Source: Heracleum sosnowskyi (taxonomy: Eukaryota > Streptophyta > Magnoliopsida > Apiales > Apiaceae). Taken from it: a stretch of 64,000 bases of DNA. Shown here piece by piece: positions 44,778 to 57,539 of the stretch. The notes beneath the pieces are model-generated. The model made no database searches. It saw only the letters and a list, made by a program, of their open reading frames with translations, and was not told the DNA's origin. The stretch lies in the NCBI GenBank assembly GCA_030848705.1, contig JAUIZM010000012.1:5458679-5522678 (forward strand). The letters are read 5' to 3'. The position numbers and the translations under genes were made by a program. Within the stretch, counting starts at the first letter, position 1, and each line of letters starts with the position of its first letter.

Positions 44778-45431
44778 TGATATGGGTTAAAAATAACCCT
44801 AAAGACATAATTAATATTGTATTAATTAGATCCGGATCGGTCCAAGAACACGGCCCAATAAGCAAGGCCCGAAACCCTAATTTTTTATTAATTTCGTAAC
44901 TAATAAATAGGAAAAATATACAGCTCTGGAAAAGAGTCCAAAATATGGAAATTCATCAAAGAAGGATCTAGAATCCCAATTAAAGGAAATAATGAGTCAT
45001 AGTCCTTATCAACAAGGAAAAGACTTGTCCAGCAAAAAATACAATGTTTATCCATTATCAAAAAGGAGACTTATTCACTAAGTCTCCTAAACTTACTCTA
45101 AATACGAGGCTCCAGACGCCTATATAAGGACTCTGCTCCTTCACAATAGAACTACGTTTTGGACACAACTCCATACGTCATCTACAACGTTTTAGACTTC
45201 ATCCTCGAATAAGGACATACAAGTCACTACGTCCTTGGTGTGCCCCAACCGCCATAGCCCCGAGGGCAACACCAAGAACTACGTTTTCTGGCTTGATTCT
45301 CAGCATTGATTGAGATACGTAGGCATCTTGTGAGGACCGATTTAGTCACGAAACACAAGAGCAGCCATTAAAGCTCGAAGCTCTCTAAACCCTAGCAATT
45401 AATTTACAAGTACACTTTTTAATCCATAACA
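44778..45431 (+). repeat. 5' LTR of Gypsy B, 654 bp, with primer site
   Basis: Starts TGATATGGG and ends AATCCATAACA. It shares both termini and much of its length with the 3' LTR of Gypsy A. It is followed by TTTGGCGTTGTCACTGGG (45432 on), the usual location and general form of a plant Gypsy primer site; the tRNA is not assigned. Confidence 0.88.
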
Positions 45432-45464
45432 TTTGGCGTTGTCACTGGGAAGACAACATCAACC

Positions 45465-46935
45465 ATGACAAACACACGAAGAACAACTCGAGATACTCAA
45501 ACTTCTGAGGAGCTTTCTATCACCTCTGAGGCTGATGCTCACGGAAATCAACCACCACCAACTACTGGCACTCAAGGGGCGAATATCCCCACCAACACTC
45601 AAGGACCGGAAATCCCAATTTCGGTTGAAGGGACAAATCCCGTGCAAATGGTCATTCATGGATCTAATCCACAAGAGACCGCTCACCAGCAACCAATCAC
45701 GACCTCCCCACTGCTCATGAATGCACCAGGTGGTCTTCAACTCCATACTACGGATCTTCCCCAATACGCAACTCAAACTTTGGGGATGCCAAGCTATGGC
45801 ATGCCTCCTCGATCCATGGCGGGCGGTAATGGTCTCAATCCCACTTACCATGAGGCATACGTTCCTCCTTATATACAAGGTCTGGGACCCCAAAATCAAC
45901 AAACTCGACGGACCCCTTTGATTCAAGACTACTCGGGTCCCTATACTGAGGACGAGAATTATACATCTGCGGAAGAGAGGGATGTTGCCCCAAGGAGGAG
46001 GCGTTCTTCCCAAACAAATCGGGAACAACCCCAAACTACTAAGGAAAAGATTGCGGCCCATGAGGCAGAAACCGCAAGACTCAAGAAACTACTGGCTGAA
46101 GAGGAGGCCATCAAAGCCCAAAGCTAAGCAACTGGAAGAGTCCCGATAATCAACCTGGACCCAACACCGAGAAGAACCAAGAGGGCTGAATCCCCAAGGG
46201 GTGATCCTAGTGTTTTGTTGCCCCTAGGAGATCCTGACGATCCTACACCACCATTTACTCAAGACATCATGAAAGCTTACCATATCTAGGAAATTCAAGA
46301 TGCCAACGATTAAAGCTTATGATAGAACGGGAGATCCCGCTAATCATGTAAGAACATTCTCCAATGCACTACTGTTGCAGCCAACCAATGATGCTGTCAA
46401 GTGCAGGGTGTTTCCACAAACCTTGGTAGGCATGGCCCAACGTTGGTATAGCCGTCTTCCTCCCAACTCTATTGGGTCTTTTAAGGAACTAAGCAAAACG
46501 TTTATCAACCAATTTGTTAGTGGGAGGGTGCACGAGAAAAGTTCTGCATCACTTATGGGAATCCAACAAGGAAAGAATGAAGCGTTAAGGGATTACATCA
46601 ACCGATTTACCCGGGAGGCTCTGAAAGTCCCGGACTTAGAGGACAAAGTAGCTATGATAGCCTTGCAGCAAGGAACCACTGATGATCACTTCAAAAGATC
46701 ATTGGCAAAACATCCACCCGAGAGCATGCTGAAGCTCCAAGATAGAGCCGGAAAGTACATCAAGGCTGAAGAAAGCATGAGAAAATATGAACCCACTGCT
46801 GGTGGCAGTGGAAATTCAAAGAAAAGAAAGGAAACTCAGGAGTACGACGTCAAGGAAAAGTTTCCCAGAACGTCAAAGGATTCTGATTCTCCACCCCAAG
46901 AGGAACAATTTTGGGCCAAAGGAGCCAAATTCTGA
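45465..46935 (+). pseudogene. Gag of Gypsy B, broken
   Basis: ATG 45465 (MTNTRRTTRDTQ) opens 220 codons of Pro/Gln/Thr-rich N-terminal sequence, ended by TAA at 46125-46127. The frame continues to a TAG near 46293, where one extra base shifts it. The capsid-type retrotransposon gag domain then runs 46300-46935 (RWYSRLPPNSIGSF, FINQFVSGRVHEKSS, LRDYINRFTREAL). So one nonsense change and one frameshift interrupt it before the nucleocapsid part. Confidence 0.85.
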
Positions 46936-47527
46936 TGGAAATAGCAAAGGAGGAGGATCTCCGATGGCCGAAGCCACTAAGGATTAATATGTCTAAACGG
47001 AATCAAAACCAATTCTGTCGGTTCCACAAGGAAGTCGGTCATGACACCGACGATTGTAGACAATTGAAAGATGAGATCGAGCTTCTGATACGGAGAGGAA
47101 AGCTCAATAAATTTACCAAGGATGGAAATCAAGGGAGTCAAAGAAGAAACTATGAAAGGAAGGATTATGACAAAAGGGACAACGATTAAGATCGAAATCC
47201 TAAGCCCCGAGGGCCAGTCATCAACATGATATTCGGAGGACCAACTTCTGCTGGGTCCTCCCGAAACTCAGGAAAGGCCTATGCCCGAGAAGTAATGACT
47301 GTGGTCGGAGAAGCACCGAAATGTGCCCGAACAGAAATATCAATAGGTTTTGATGATTCTGACTTGGAGGGATTAAAGTTTCCCCACGATGATCCCTTAG
47401 TCATCATACATGTGATAGGGAATTCTGAAACAAAGAGAGTTTTGGTCGACAATGGAGCTTCAGTGGACATCTTGTTCCATGATGCTTTTATCAAAATGGG
47501 CTATACTGACTCTCAGTTGACACCCTC
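46911..47527 (+). pseudogene. nucleocapsid and protease N-part of Gypsy B, split by Sirevirus B
   Basis: In a different frame from the capsid part. It has FCRFHKEVGHDTDDC, then a TAA at about 47187-47189 where Gypsy A has Gln, then MIFGGPTSAGSSRNS and the protease core LVDNGASVDILF. It stops at the insertion joint TTGACACCCTC (47527) and continues at 62645. Confidence 0.88.
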
Positions 47528-48637
47528 TGTAAAGCATAATGTAACATGAGATGTAAAAAAGATAACTTCAACTCAACAAAGGACAAGACAGACAATTATA
47601 TTAACAGAAGCACAGGAATCCAGAATCAAAGAAGAAAAGGTAAACTCAAAAAATCAAAATACGGTATGTATTCTTGAAGTCCATAAACAGGTCACGGAAA
47701 GAAGTTCATGTAAATGTTCAAGCCTCAGTGACAACAAAAGAAACAAGACTTTCAAGATGACAAAAGTATGTGAATGATTTAGGGTTCAGTACCACAGGAT
47801 TCCAGTGATTTATTTGAAGCAACCAGAACGACAAGGGACTTATCAGCAGCATTGAATTGAAGACATAGACGAAGAATTGATCAAGTGTCATTCATCTGTG
47901 AACCAGACCAGTTGCACTAGTTGGCGGCACTTAAAGGATCAAGTCATTTTATCATCTCAGAAGAAAGTGATACAATCTATTACTTAAACACCCAGGAGCT
48001 CAGGAGGAATTATTAAAAGATAAAAGACAAGAAAATGATTCGATAGTTTTTCATTTCAGAAAACTATCGAATGATATAAAAAGTGATTCACAGAAAACCA
48101 TTTTAAGTTAATTTGGTATTCGATAATTTTGATTTAAAAACTATCGAATGGTAAATTGATTTATAACTTTCGATGGTTTTTAATTAAGGAGCAGGTGAAA
48201 AGTATTCTTGTTTGTCAGGTTGATTTTGAAGATGGACGGCCAAGATTGATTCTTCAAGTTTGGTTCGATAGTTTTCAAAAACAAAGTCTACAATTACTAA
48301 CAGAGGAAGTGTGTCTTCTTCAGTCGAGGTTATTTCACGGTATCAATTACTAAGAGAGAGTTTGAGCTAGAGAGATTACAGAAGAAATTAATATTGCTCA
48401 GAATTCTATCATTGTATTGATTGTGTATAACCTAGAACTCATTGAAGCTAATCTACGAATTAGAAATTGTAGCACGCCTCGAGGTTTATATTTATAAAAA
48501 GATATATTCCCCGACTCTTGGTTTGATTTGGTGTGTTTGATTTCGTTATAGAACTGAATGATTAATCCGTGAACGAAATTGAATAATTTGTAGGTGTCGT
48601 ATTCAACCCCCCCTTCTACGATACTTTGGACCTAACA
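47528..48637 (+). repeat. 5' LTR of Sirevirus B, 1110 bp
   Basis: Starts TGTAAAGCATAATG and ends GGACCTAACA. It contains opposed TTCGATAGTTTT / AAAACTATCGAA motifs at about 48037-48075 and 48118-48180. Confidence 0.95.
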
Positions 48638-48639
48638 AT

Positions 48640-48651
48640 TGGTATCAGAGC
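48640..48651 (+). other. primer-binding site of Sirevirus B
   Basis: TGGTATCAGAGC, two bases after the LTR, complementary to initiator methionine tRNA, as in Sirevirus A. Confidence 0.9.
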
Positions 48652-50917
48652 TACTTGATTGACGTACAAATCAGATCCGGTGAATGAGACCAAAATCAAA
48701 CGTAGCGTGAAAATTCGAAGCAAATTTTTTAACTTTCAAAATTTTTCATTTAATTGGAATTTCTTGAATCTTAAACAATTTGAAATTTTCAGAAACCATG
48801 AGTGCTCCAAAGACAACCGCTGGTATTAAAGTTCCCCCGTTTACTAGAGATGATTTCGGTTTGTGGAAGATGAAGATGCTGTTGTTTATCAAGGCATCTA
48901 ATCCATTGTATATTGGCATATTAGAGAACGGACCGTTTGTACCAATGAAACCAGTTAGTGAATCTACAGCTCCTGATGGTAGCAGGATTCCTCAAGGCAC
49001 CCAACCTAAGGATATTACTGAGTATACAGATTCTGACAAAGAACTGATTCGATTGGACACAGGTTTGATGTTGATATTAGCAGACTCCGTAGACAAAGAA
49101 ATGAGCTATCAGTTGATGAACTGTACAAGCGGGAAACATATGTGGGATACCATTAACTTGATAATGGAAGGAACTGAAGACGTGCAGGAAAATATATTGG
49201 ACATCCTGACTTCTCAGTACGAAGCGTTTAGGTCTCTTCCAGGAGAAAGTATAACTCATGTCTTTGATAAATATACTAAGCTTCTAAATGAATTGGCAAT
49301 GAAAGGGAAGACCTATCCACTGAGAGAAACCAACAGGAAGTTCATGATGACGCTGCCCCATAATGTAGAACACAAGTCCTCATCCATAAGGGAAAGAATT
49401 GACTTCACAAAGATGTCATTAGAGATGATCTATGGCAAGTTGAAGACTTATGAGATGGAACAACAACAACGAGTGATAATCTACGGACCAGTGATAGTGG
49501 ATAACAAGCACAATGCACTTGTGAGATCAGCAGCACTTGTAGTGGATGAACCAACAACTTCTGAGATTCAGGTTCAAACCCCTAGAGCTGGAAAGGAGGT
49601 GATCATAGAAGCTGAGATGGATTCTGTGAATCTGGGTGTTGATGAAAGTGATTACTACACCCTAGAAGAGCTTGAGCAAATGGAAGACAAAACCATGGCG
49701 TACTTAGCTGCAAAGTTTAGTCATATTCGTTTCAAGAGAAACCCTAAGTACAAGTTCAAGGGCTCAACCAAGAGATTCCAGAAAAGCAAGTATGCACCTA
49801 GTACAGGCTTTAAGGGAGGCTACAAGACTGGCATGATTGATAGAAGCAAATCAAGATGCTACAATTGTAATGAGTTAGGGCATTTCGCCACTGAATGCCG
49901 GAAGCCTCGTCAAGCAAGAGACAAGAAAGATGTCTATGAGAAGAAGGATTCTTATGATGAGTTGAAGAAAGAGAATGCCAAGCTTAAACAGCAATTAGAG
50001 GCATTCTCTGGAAAGCAGAAAGGGAAAGCTTATATAGCAGAGGGAAAGCACTGGGATGATACTGATTCGGATGAAGAGGAAGAGTATGTAAATGTCGCCC
50101 TAATGGCTGACTCTTCAGAGGAATCACCACAATCATCTCAGGTACCTATCTTAACTACAATTGATATGTCTAACTCTGAGTACAAGAAAACTATGCAAGA
50201 TCTAAGTGTAGAATTGTTTAATGTACACACAAGCATGCTAGCATCAGAAATGGAAAATGCTAAACTAGTTCTTAAGATTAAAAATCTAGAATCTAAAAAT
50301 GAAGAACTAGAGCTTGTAGCTGTCACATTAGAAGATCTTAAGCAAAATAATGTGTACTTAGAGAACAAGGTCAAGTGTAATGATGAGATAGAGACTATCC
50401 TCAGGAAGCAGATTTCAGATTTAGATTTGAAGCTGAATGCTTTTAAGAATTCCGCCCTAATTGCTAAGGAGATCATTGATACTCAGGCCATAGGGAATAA
50501 AACTGCAATAGGATTTGACTATAACAAGAAAGCTGGTAAGAAGATAGTGGAATTCCCTGTGACACCTTCAGTTGTCAAAAGGAATACTCCACATGTTCTT
50601 AAGAATGTTGATTTCCAGTTTTTGTTAAGCCTTTTCCACCACTCTTTCATGAGGATGATCTTTTCATAAGACAAGAATTGCTTGAGGAGGATTTGTTGAA
50701 GGTTAAAGAGGTAAAGACTAAGTTGCCTAAGAAATCAGTAAAAGCTGAATTACCTAAAACTGAAGTAGGTGACTTAGTTAGTAATGCTAAAAAGAACAGG
50801 AATGGGAAAAAAAAGATTGTTAATCAGGAAATGGTTCCATATTCTCCCATTGCATCTAGGAAGTTGTGCATGTTCGCACAAAATCACGCAAGTGTACGCA
50901 GTCACAAGTAATATATT

Positions 50918-52112
50918 CTTCCAATTCAGATTTTTCATTGGACGACTGACCAACATTGCCATGAAATGGTTGTTGAAACCCTGGTGGTTGATATGGTTGC
51001 CTTGGAGCATGCTGCTGCTGAAAACCAGGAGAGTTGAATGGTTTAGCTCCATATTGCTGACCTTGATACTGATGATACGGCTGTTGTGGTTGTTGCATAC
51101 CACCCTGATTGTTACTCCAGCTGAAATTAGGATGGTTCCTGCTATTCGGATGATAGGTGTGAGGCACTGGCTGCTGTGCTCTCTGCAAATTGCTCACAAA
51201 CTGCGCTGATTCACTAGATATGGCACACTGAGTCATGTCATGTGCACCTGCACATAGCTCACAAACACTAGCTACCTACTGTACTCCATAGTTAGTCAAA
51301 GAATCAACCTTCATAGACAGAGCCTTTAACTGAGCTGCTATTGCCGTAGCTGCATCCACTTCCAGAATTCCTGCTACCTTGCCTTGTGATAACCTATGAG
51401 TTGGATTCTGGTATTCATTAGCAGCCATCATCTCAATTAGATCATAAGCTTCCTAATAGCTTTTAGCCCAAAGAGCTCCACCTGATGCCGCATCAAGCAT
51501 TGGTCGTGATTGACCTCCCAGACCATTATAGAAACAATTGATCACCATCCAATCAGGCATTCCATGATGAGGACACTTCCTAAGCATCTCCTTGTAACGC
51601 TCCCAAGATTCACATAAAGTTTCCCCTGACTGTTGTGCAAACTGAGTAAGAGCATTCCTGATTGCAACTGTTTTAGCCATAGGGAAGAATTTAGTGAGAA
51701 ACTTCTGAGCAAGATCCTCCCATGTAGCAATAGAACCTGCTGGTAGAGAGTGCAACCAGCCCTTAGCTTTATCCCTCAGAGAAATTGGGAAAAGTCTCAA
51801 TTTCACAGCATCTTCTGAAACTCCGTTGAACTTGAAGGTGTCGCAAATCTCGATGAAATCCCTAATATGCATATTAGGATCTTCCGTTGGAGCACCCCCA
51901 AACTGAACTGAATTCTGCACCATCTGAATCGTGCCAGGCTTGATTTCAAAAGTATTAGCTGCAATGGCTGGCCTGACAATGCTAGATTGAATGTCATTGA
52001 TTTTCGGCTGAGAATAATCCTTCAAAGCCTTCGTTTCTACTGCTTCATCTGCCATAACTAGATTCAATTCAAGTGATTCCTTACGAGATTGAGAACGTGT
52101 TCGCATACACAC
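50918..52112 (-). pseudogene. gag remnant of the Athila-like derivative
   Basis: From 52112 down it reads RTRSQSRKESLELN and the gag core (FPISLRDKAKGWLHSL, TWEDLAQKFLTKFFP, GETLCESWERYKEML). A TAG lies near 51453, a second stop near 51277, then a CCHC-like knuckle CELCAGAHDMTQC and a Gln/Pro/Asn-rich stretch (QQPQQPYHQYQGQQYG). It breaks off at SELEE against the LTR stub. Homology therefore runs on past the 219-codon ORF. Confidence 0.82.
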
Positions 52113-52229
52113 TCACTAGAGTAACTGAAACACACCAAACAAAGTAAAATTGATGAGAGAATAATCCGAGTCAGTGAACTTTAACTACCACTGATGACAA
52201 GCATATAAACTATATATATATAACACCGA

Positions 52230-52254
52230 GTCCCCGGCAGCGGCGCCAAAAACT
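52230..52254 (-). other. primer-binding site of the Athila-like derivative
   Basis: On the minus strand TTTTTGGCGCCGCTGCCGGG follows the LTR end ...GCGAACA, the classical plant Gypsy (Athila/Tat) primer-site context. Confidence 0.85.
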
Positions 52255-53335
52255 TGTTCGCACAAAATCACGCAAGTGTACGCGGTCATAAGTAATGTAT
52301 GAATAAGTAGAGTTCATTCCCACAGAGACTGGTTTAGGTTACTATAGTTATGCACTTATGCAACAATGTATGGCTATTGTTCAATGCTACGACAAATATC
52401 AAATTTGAGTTGTGATTAACTAAATTAACTAAGCAAATTACCAAGACTATAATTAACTAAGGAGTTTACTGTCGAATTACTTATGAGAATAAAACATGGG
52501 ATCCTAACTTCATTAAATACTTCATCTAGAGTTTTATGCCTTTAATCAATGCATGTGACAGTTATGACAACTAATCGGACAACACGAAATCAGTACACAC
52601 TACCTTTCAGTATACGTATACCATACCACCCAAACATCCACAAAAGAGATAGACGTTGGGTAGACACCAATTATGCTTAGACCCTATATGTCTATAAGAT
52701 TTGAAAATATAACGGTTTAACGAGCAAGTTATCCATTCAGATTACATAGGGCATGTAAGATGGTTAAAATTACCTACGAATCATGCATGACAAACATACA
52801 TAAACCTATGCTAGCATGGCAAGTTCTAAACCTCTATATCCACTTTCGCAATCAATAGAGATTAACAAACAACTTAGATGTTAGCTACACATCCAAGAAG
52901 AATAAGTACAACCATACTAGGAAGCCAATAATTCATCACACACAAATCTTTAAAACAATCAACTACTAAAATCCATAATAAATCCGTTAGAATCCCATGA
53001 CAACGATTAGTTCATAATCGAACCGCTCGTCATCATGGGTTCTGATGAAAACATGATAGTAAATAGGTCTGGAATACTACTAAAGAATACTAATAAGGTT
53101 TATGAAAACAACTCCAACGAGAATCCAAAGTATCGCCTAATTAGAAGAATACAAAGATAAGATGAAACTAGGTCTTCGTAATCAGCCGTCTTCTTGTTCT
53201 CTCTGCTAGTAGATAATAGATGGATAGATATCTCTCTAAAATCGTCCCCAAGTGTATATATAGCCTTGCGGTTGACTGGTCTCTGCCACTTTCCCTATAC
53301 GAAGCGTTCCAAGTAGATATAAAATCCACTTATCA
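52255..53335 (-). repeat. 5' LTR of the Athila-like derivative, 1081 bp
   Basis: On the minus strand it starts TGATAAGTGG and ends GTGCGAACA. Its last 47 bp recur, with a few differences, at 50871-50917 as the 3' LTR stub. The plus-strand ORF beginning at 53220 starts inside this LTR and runs into Sirevirus gag; it is chimeric and not a gene. Confidence 0.88.
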
Positions 53336-53671
53336 GTGCACTATTTGTAATTCTGCTGGACACCTTACACATGCATGTAAAAAGGTTAAAGTAGAAACTG
53401 CTAATACTTCTGCAATGCATAACATGTCTGACATGCCTGATCTTCATGAACCACGTGGAAAGAAAGAGTGTTTGCTATGTAAGTACAACATCATGCATGC
53501 TTATTTTAAGTTGATGAATGATAGTAGCAAAAGCACTGATAATCTTAAATCCACAGATACTATGAATATCAAACAGGGTAAGACAAAATTGAATGTTACT
53601 CCTGTTAAAGTATCTAAACCTTCAGGACCCAAACAATTTTGGGTACCAAAGTCCGCTTAATCAATCTGTGA

Positions 53672-56096
53672 TTGCAGGGTAAGGTTAAAAGCTCAAAGGT
53701 TGTGTGGATTCTGGATAGTGGCTGTTTTAGACACATGGCAGGTGAAGAGTCCCTGCTTACAGAGGTGGTTAAGAAGACCGGCCCGATTGTAACCTTTGGA
53801 GATGACAGCAAAGGATTCACTACGGGATATGGTAAATTGAAAGTTGGAAATGTCATCATTGAAAACATCTCTCTTGTTGAAAGATTGAAGCACAATCTTC
53901 TAAGTATCAGTCAGTTCTGTGATAAAGGATACAATGTAGATTTCAGAAAGGACAAGTGCTTGATCACCAACAGGAAGGATGAGAAGCTTACTCTACTGGG
54001 AGTGAGAAAAGGAAATATTTTTATAGCTGACTTAAGTTCTTCCAGTGAAGGAGAAGTTACATGTTTCTACAGTAAGGCATCTTCAGAACAAAGTTGGCTA
54101 TGGCACAAGAAGCTCTCACACTTGAACTTCAAAACTATGAACTCTTTGGTAAAGAGAGAGTTAGTGAGAGGGTTGCCCCTGATGGAATTCAATCAGGAGG
54201 GACTATGTGAAGCATGTGAAAAGGGGAAGTCGAAGAAAGCATCACATGGAAGCAAAGGAATGACAAACATTGTTGAACCATTACAGCTGATTCATATGGA
54301 TTTATTTGGTCCAGTCAATGTTATGTCACTTTCAAGAAAAAGATATGCATTGGTGATGGTGGATGACTACTCCAAGTACACGTGGGTGTTGTTCATACAA
54401 TCAAAGGATGAAACAACACAACTAATCATTGATCACATCAAGAAGATAGAAGTGGAAGCTAAGCTACCTGTGTGGACAATCAGATCAGACAATGGAACTG
54501 AATTCAAGAATGCAGTTCTTAATGATTTCTGCTCAAAGAAAGGAATATCAAGACAGTATTCAGCACCAAGAACTCCTCAACAGAATGGAGTAGTGGAAAG
54601 GAAGAACAGGACCTTGGTTGAAGCAGCAAGGACCATGTTGAATGAATCAAAACTTCCCACTTACTTTTGGGCTGAAGCAGTGAATACAGCTTGCTACACT
54701 CAGAATCGTACCCTGATCAACAAAGATCATGAAAAGACTCCGTATAAGTTAATGGCCAACAAGAAACCAACACTGAAGTACTTTCATGTGTTTGGTGCAA
54801 AGTGCTTTGTACTTAAAGATGAAGAACATCTTGGCAAGTTTGATGCCAAAGCAGATGAAGGCATTTTTCTGGGCTATTCTCTGGAATCTAAGGCTTTCAG
54901 GGTATATGTGATTGAAGATAAGAAGGTGTTGGAAAGCTTTAATGTAACATTTGACGACACCAAAAGACCAGGCCTGCAAACTGGAGAGAACTCTGAATCC
55001 TTGGTATTTGAAAATCTATCAGGAGATCTCTCTGACAATGAAGAAGTACCTGAAGTTGTTACAGTCATTAATAATAATCATAATGATAATGATTCTGGAC
55101 AAAGTGGTGACCAAAGTAGAGATCCTCAACATACAGGATCCACTAGTCAGTCAACAGAATCATCAGGTCAAACCGTCAACAACTCAGGGGGAGAAGGAGA
55201 AGGATCAACTAGTCACACTCCACAACATCTAGAACAAGGAGAATCATCAAGATCGCATCTGCCAAGACAAAGGGTATGGAATAGAGATCATCCCTTTCAT
55301 TTGTCAATCCAAGTACATCAAAGATCTTCTTAAGAAGTATCAAATGGAAGACTCATCTACAACAAAGACTCCTATGCCAACTGCCACTAAGCTTGATAAG
55401 GATGAAACTGGTAAGAAGGTTGACATCACAGGCTACAGAGGTATGATAGGCTCATTACTTTATCTCACTGCAATTAGACCAGATATAATGTTTGCAACAT
55501 GCTTGTGTGCTAGGTTTCAGTCTGATCCTAAAGAATCTCATCTAATAGCTGTTAAGCGAATATTTAGATATCTTAAGGGGATCCCAAATCTTGGAATTTG
55601 GTACCCTAAAGATACATGATTTGATCTTATTGGATACACAGACTCTGATTTTGCAGGTTGTAAGATTGATCGGAAGAGTACTTCAGGAAGCTGTCAGTTT
55701 CTTGGAAGAAGGTTAGTTTCCTGGTATAGCAAGAAGCAGCATTCAGTGTCCACATCAACAGCTGAGGCTGAATACATTGCTGCTGGTAGCTGCTGTGCTC
55801 AGATCTTGTGGATGAGAAACCAACTCCGTGACTATGGGCTTTTGTTGACAAAGATTCCAATATTTTGCGACAACACTAGTGCCATAGCAATCTCTAACAA
55901 CCCAGTGCAACACTCGAGGACGAAGCACATCGACATCAGGTATCATTTTATCCGAGAGTATGTCATGAATGGAACTGCGGAGTTACATTTTGTACCCACA
56001 GAGGAACAAATTGCAGACATCTTTACTAAACCGCTTGATGAATCCACTTTTTCAAAGCTGGTTGGTGAACTTGGGATGTTAAATATTTCTAATTGA
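53672..56096 (+). pseudogene. Pol of Sirevirus B, RT core deleted
   Basis: The frame opens after TGA (53669-53671). Protease (WILDSGCFRHMAGEES) and integrase (HMDLFGP, SDNGTEF, GVVERKNR) are open to about 55310. About 820 nt present in Sirevirus A (31388-32207) are then missing, including the YVDD active site; TTCATTTG microhomology flanks the join and the frame is lost. RNase H remains at 55344-56096, interrupted by the same TGA (55617-55619) as in Sirevirus A. It cannot encode a working reverse transcriptase. Confidence 0.92.
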
Positions 56097-56569
56097 TTTT
56101 GATTAGAAGTCAATAACTGCAGATAGTCCTAGTGAATACATAAGTTTAAGAATTTCTATATCCTTAGGACTCGTGAATTTATTTTCTGGAGCAATTCTCG
56201 TAGTTAGGATTATTGTACTAATTTTATGTAATAATTATGGATGATATATCTTCTGGCATTTAATTGGTTATTAATTCTAAAAATTATTTAGGTGCAAATA
56301 TTTGTTCTAAATATTGAAGCATCTATTTAATTTGAATTAATTTACTTTGTTTTTAAAATTGTAGATTAATGCAGCATAATTTATTGGATTTTAATTGGTT
56401 AATATCATTTAATGATATTTAGTCGATTTTATTCTAAGAAAATTGTGAATTTTCTGTTAACAATTGATTTTGGTAAATTTGAAAAAGTTTATTCAAAATA
56501 AAACTTGACAGGAAATGAAAAAGTTTGATTTTTGAAGCATGAACAGGTTTTAAAAATTGAACAGAAGCA

Positions 56570-57010
56570 AAAACCATCGAATTTTCTGTTTTTCTAAGTA
56601 CTAAATAAAAACCATCGAAGTCAAAATTCGATAGTTTTTAAATAGGAAAAGAAAAACCATCGAAAACACCTTTCGATAGTTTTTGAGAATACTTTTAAAA
56701 TATATCGAAGTGAATTTATCTAATTCAATATTTAAATTCTCGATAGATTTTGAAAATCAGTAGAAAAAACATCGAAGTGAATTTAATTAATTTTATATTA
56801 AAATTCTCGATAGTTTTTCTAAAAAGTTATTCGATAGTTTTTTGGTTTGACACAGCTAAACCATTCGATAGTTTTTCTGAAAACGTTTTATATTCTTATT
56901 TTCAAAATACTTCGATAGTTTTTCAAAAACCATCGAAGTATAGTTGACAGTTTTACACCTCTGGAAAACCATCGAATGTACATTTAAAAAAAACTATCGA
57001 ACCAGAAATG
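56570..57010 (+). repeat. cluster of TTCGATAGTTTT / AAAACCATCGAA motifs, Sirevirus B
   Basis: About fifteen copies of CGATAGTTTT or its complement, in both orientations, with further scattered copies to about 57275. The pair at about 56911-56940 (CTTCGATAGTTTTTC / AAAAACCATCGAAG) is an almost perfect hairpin. The motif also occurs in the LTRs. Confidence 0.75.
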
Positions 57011-57539
57011 ACAAGTTTGCCCCTGACAGTTTCAAAAAGTATTTAACTAGCACTTAGTTCTTTTTCTTTTCATTGTTTACAGATCTGAGAAAAGCTATTG
57101 TCAAGTTTATACTTACAAACATATATACAGCCAAGAACAAGTATATTCGATAGTTTCTTCAATATTCACTCATAAAAACTCATTTTCATCATAGTAATTT
57201 CACTTTAACCGTGAAACTTCTGTTTGTTTGAATTTTAGTTAAGGTGGAAGTTCATTTTGTTTAGAAAAACTATCGACAGTGACTAAGAACTTTAAGGACT
57301 TTGATAATACTGAGCTTTGTTGAGATTGTATTGGTTAACCAATTGATTTCTTCAGGAAAAGCACTTGTTAAAAGTTATCAATTTACAAATTAGGGTTCTT
57401 ATTTTCGAAAATTGTTTTTGGTTAAGGGTTTCATTTTTGAAAAAGGGGTATCTTTATCAAAAGTTTGATTAATTAGTAATAATTAATTAAATTTAAGTGA
57501 AAACTAGTTTTGGTTTAATTAATTTTCTGGAAATTTAAA

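Larger units (their letters stand above)
50871..53335 (-). mobile_element. Athila-like Gypsy deletion derivative, 2465 bp
   Basis: TSD GTGCA at 50866-50870 and 53336-53340; the ends are TG...CA. Read on the minus strand it has a complete LTR (53335-52255), a Gypsy primer site, most of gag, then only about the last 47 bp of the 3' LTR (50917-50871). All of pol is gone. The gag type (RSQSRKESLELNLVMADE, retrotransposon gag core) and primer site indicate the Athila/Tat branch; I favour Athila from the N-terminus. Confidence 0.88.
48798..53660 (+). pseudogene. Gag of Sirevirus B, frameshifted and split by the Athila derivative
   Basis: ATG 48798 opens 623 codons, closely matching Sirevirus A Gag (CYNCNELGHFATEC and the coiled coil are intact). 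A one-base deletion near 50612 (GATTTCCAG against GATTGCCCAG) shifts the frame and ends the ORF at 50669. The correct frame resumes at about 50678, breaks at 50870 for the nested element, and continues 53341-53660 with the second zinc motif (CTICNSAGHLTHAC) to WVPKSA-TAA. The stop is at the same codon as in Sirevirus A. Confidence 0.9.

Noticed and set aside
44771..44781. Helitron 5' terminus (TC on the minus strand) at 44780
   Set aside because: TGATATGG at 44778 is the LTR start of Gypsy B, matched by the LTR of Gypsy A, so the GA at 44779-44780 belongs to the LTR and fragment F is simply cut there.
45459..46061. 200-codon minus-strand ORF
   Set aside because: It is the antisense shadow of the Gypsy B Gag N-terminus, which has the family-typical sequence on the plus strand.
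53220..53660. 146-codon ORF that looks like a new gene with a zinc finger
   Set aside because: Its start lies in the LTR of the nested Athila derivative and its end is Sirevirus gag; it is an accidental chimera at an insertion joint.
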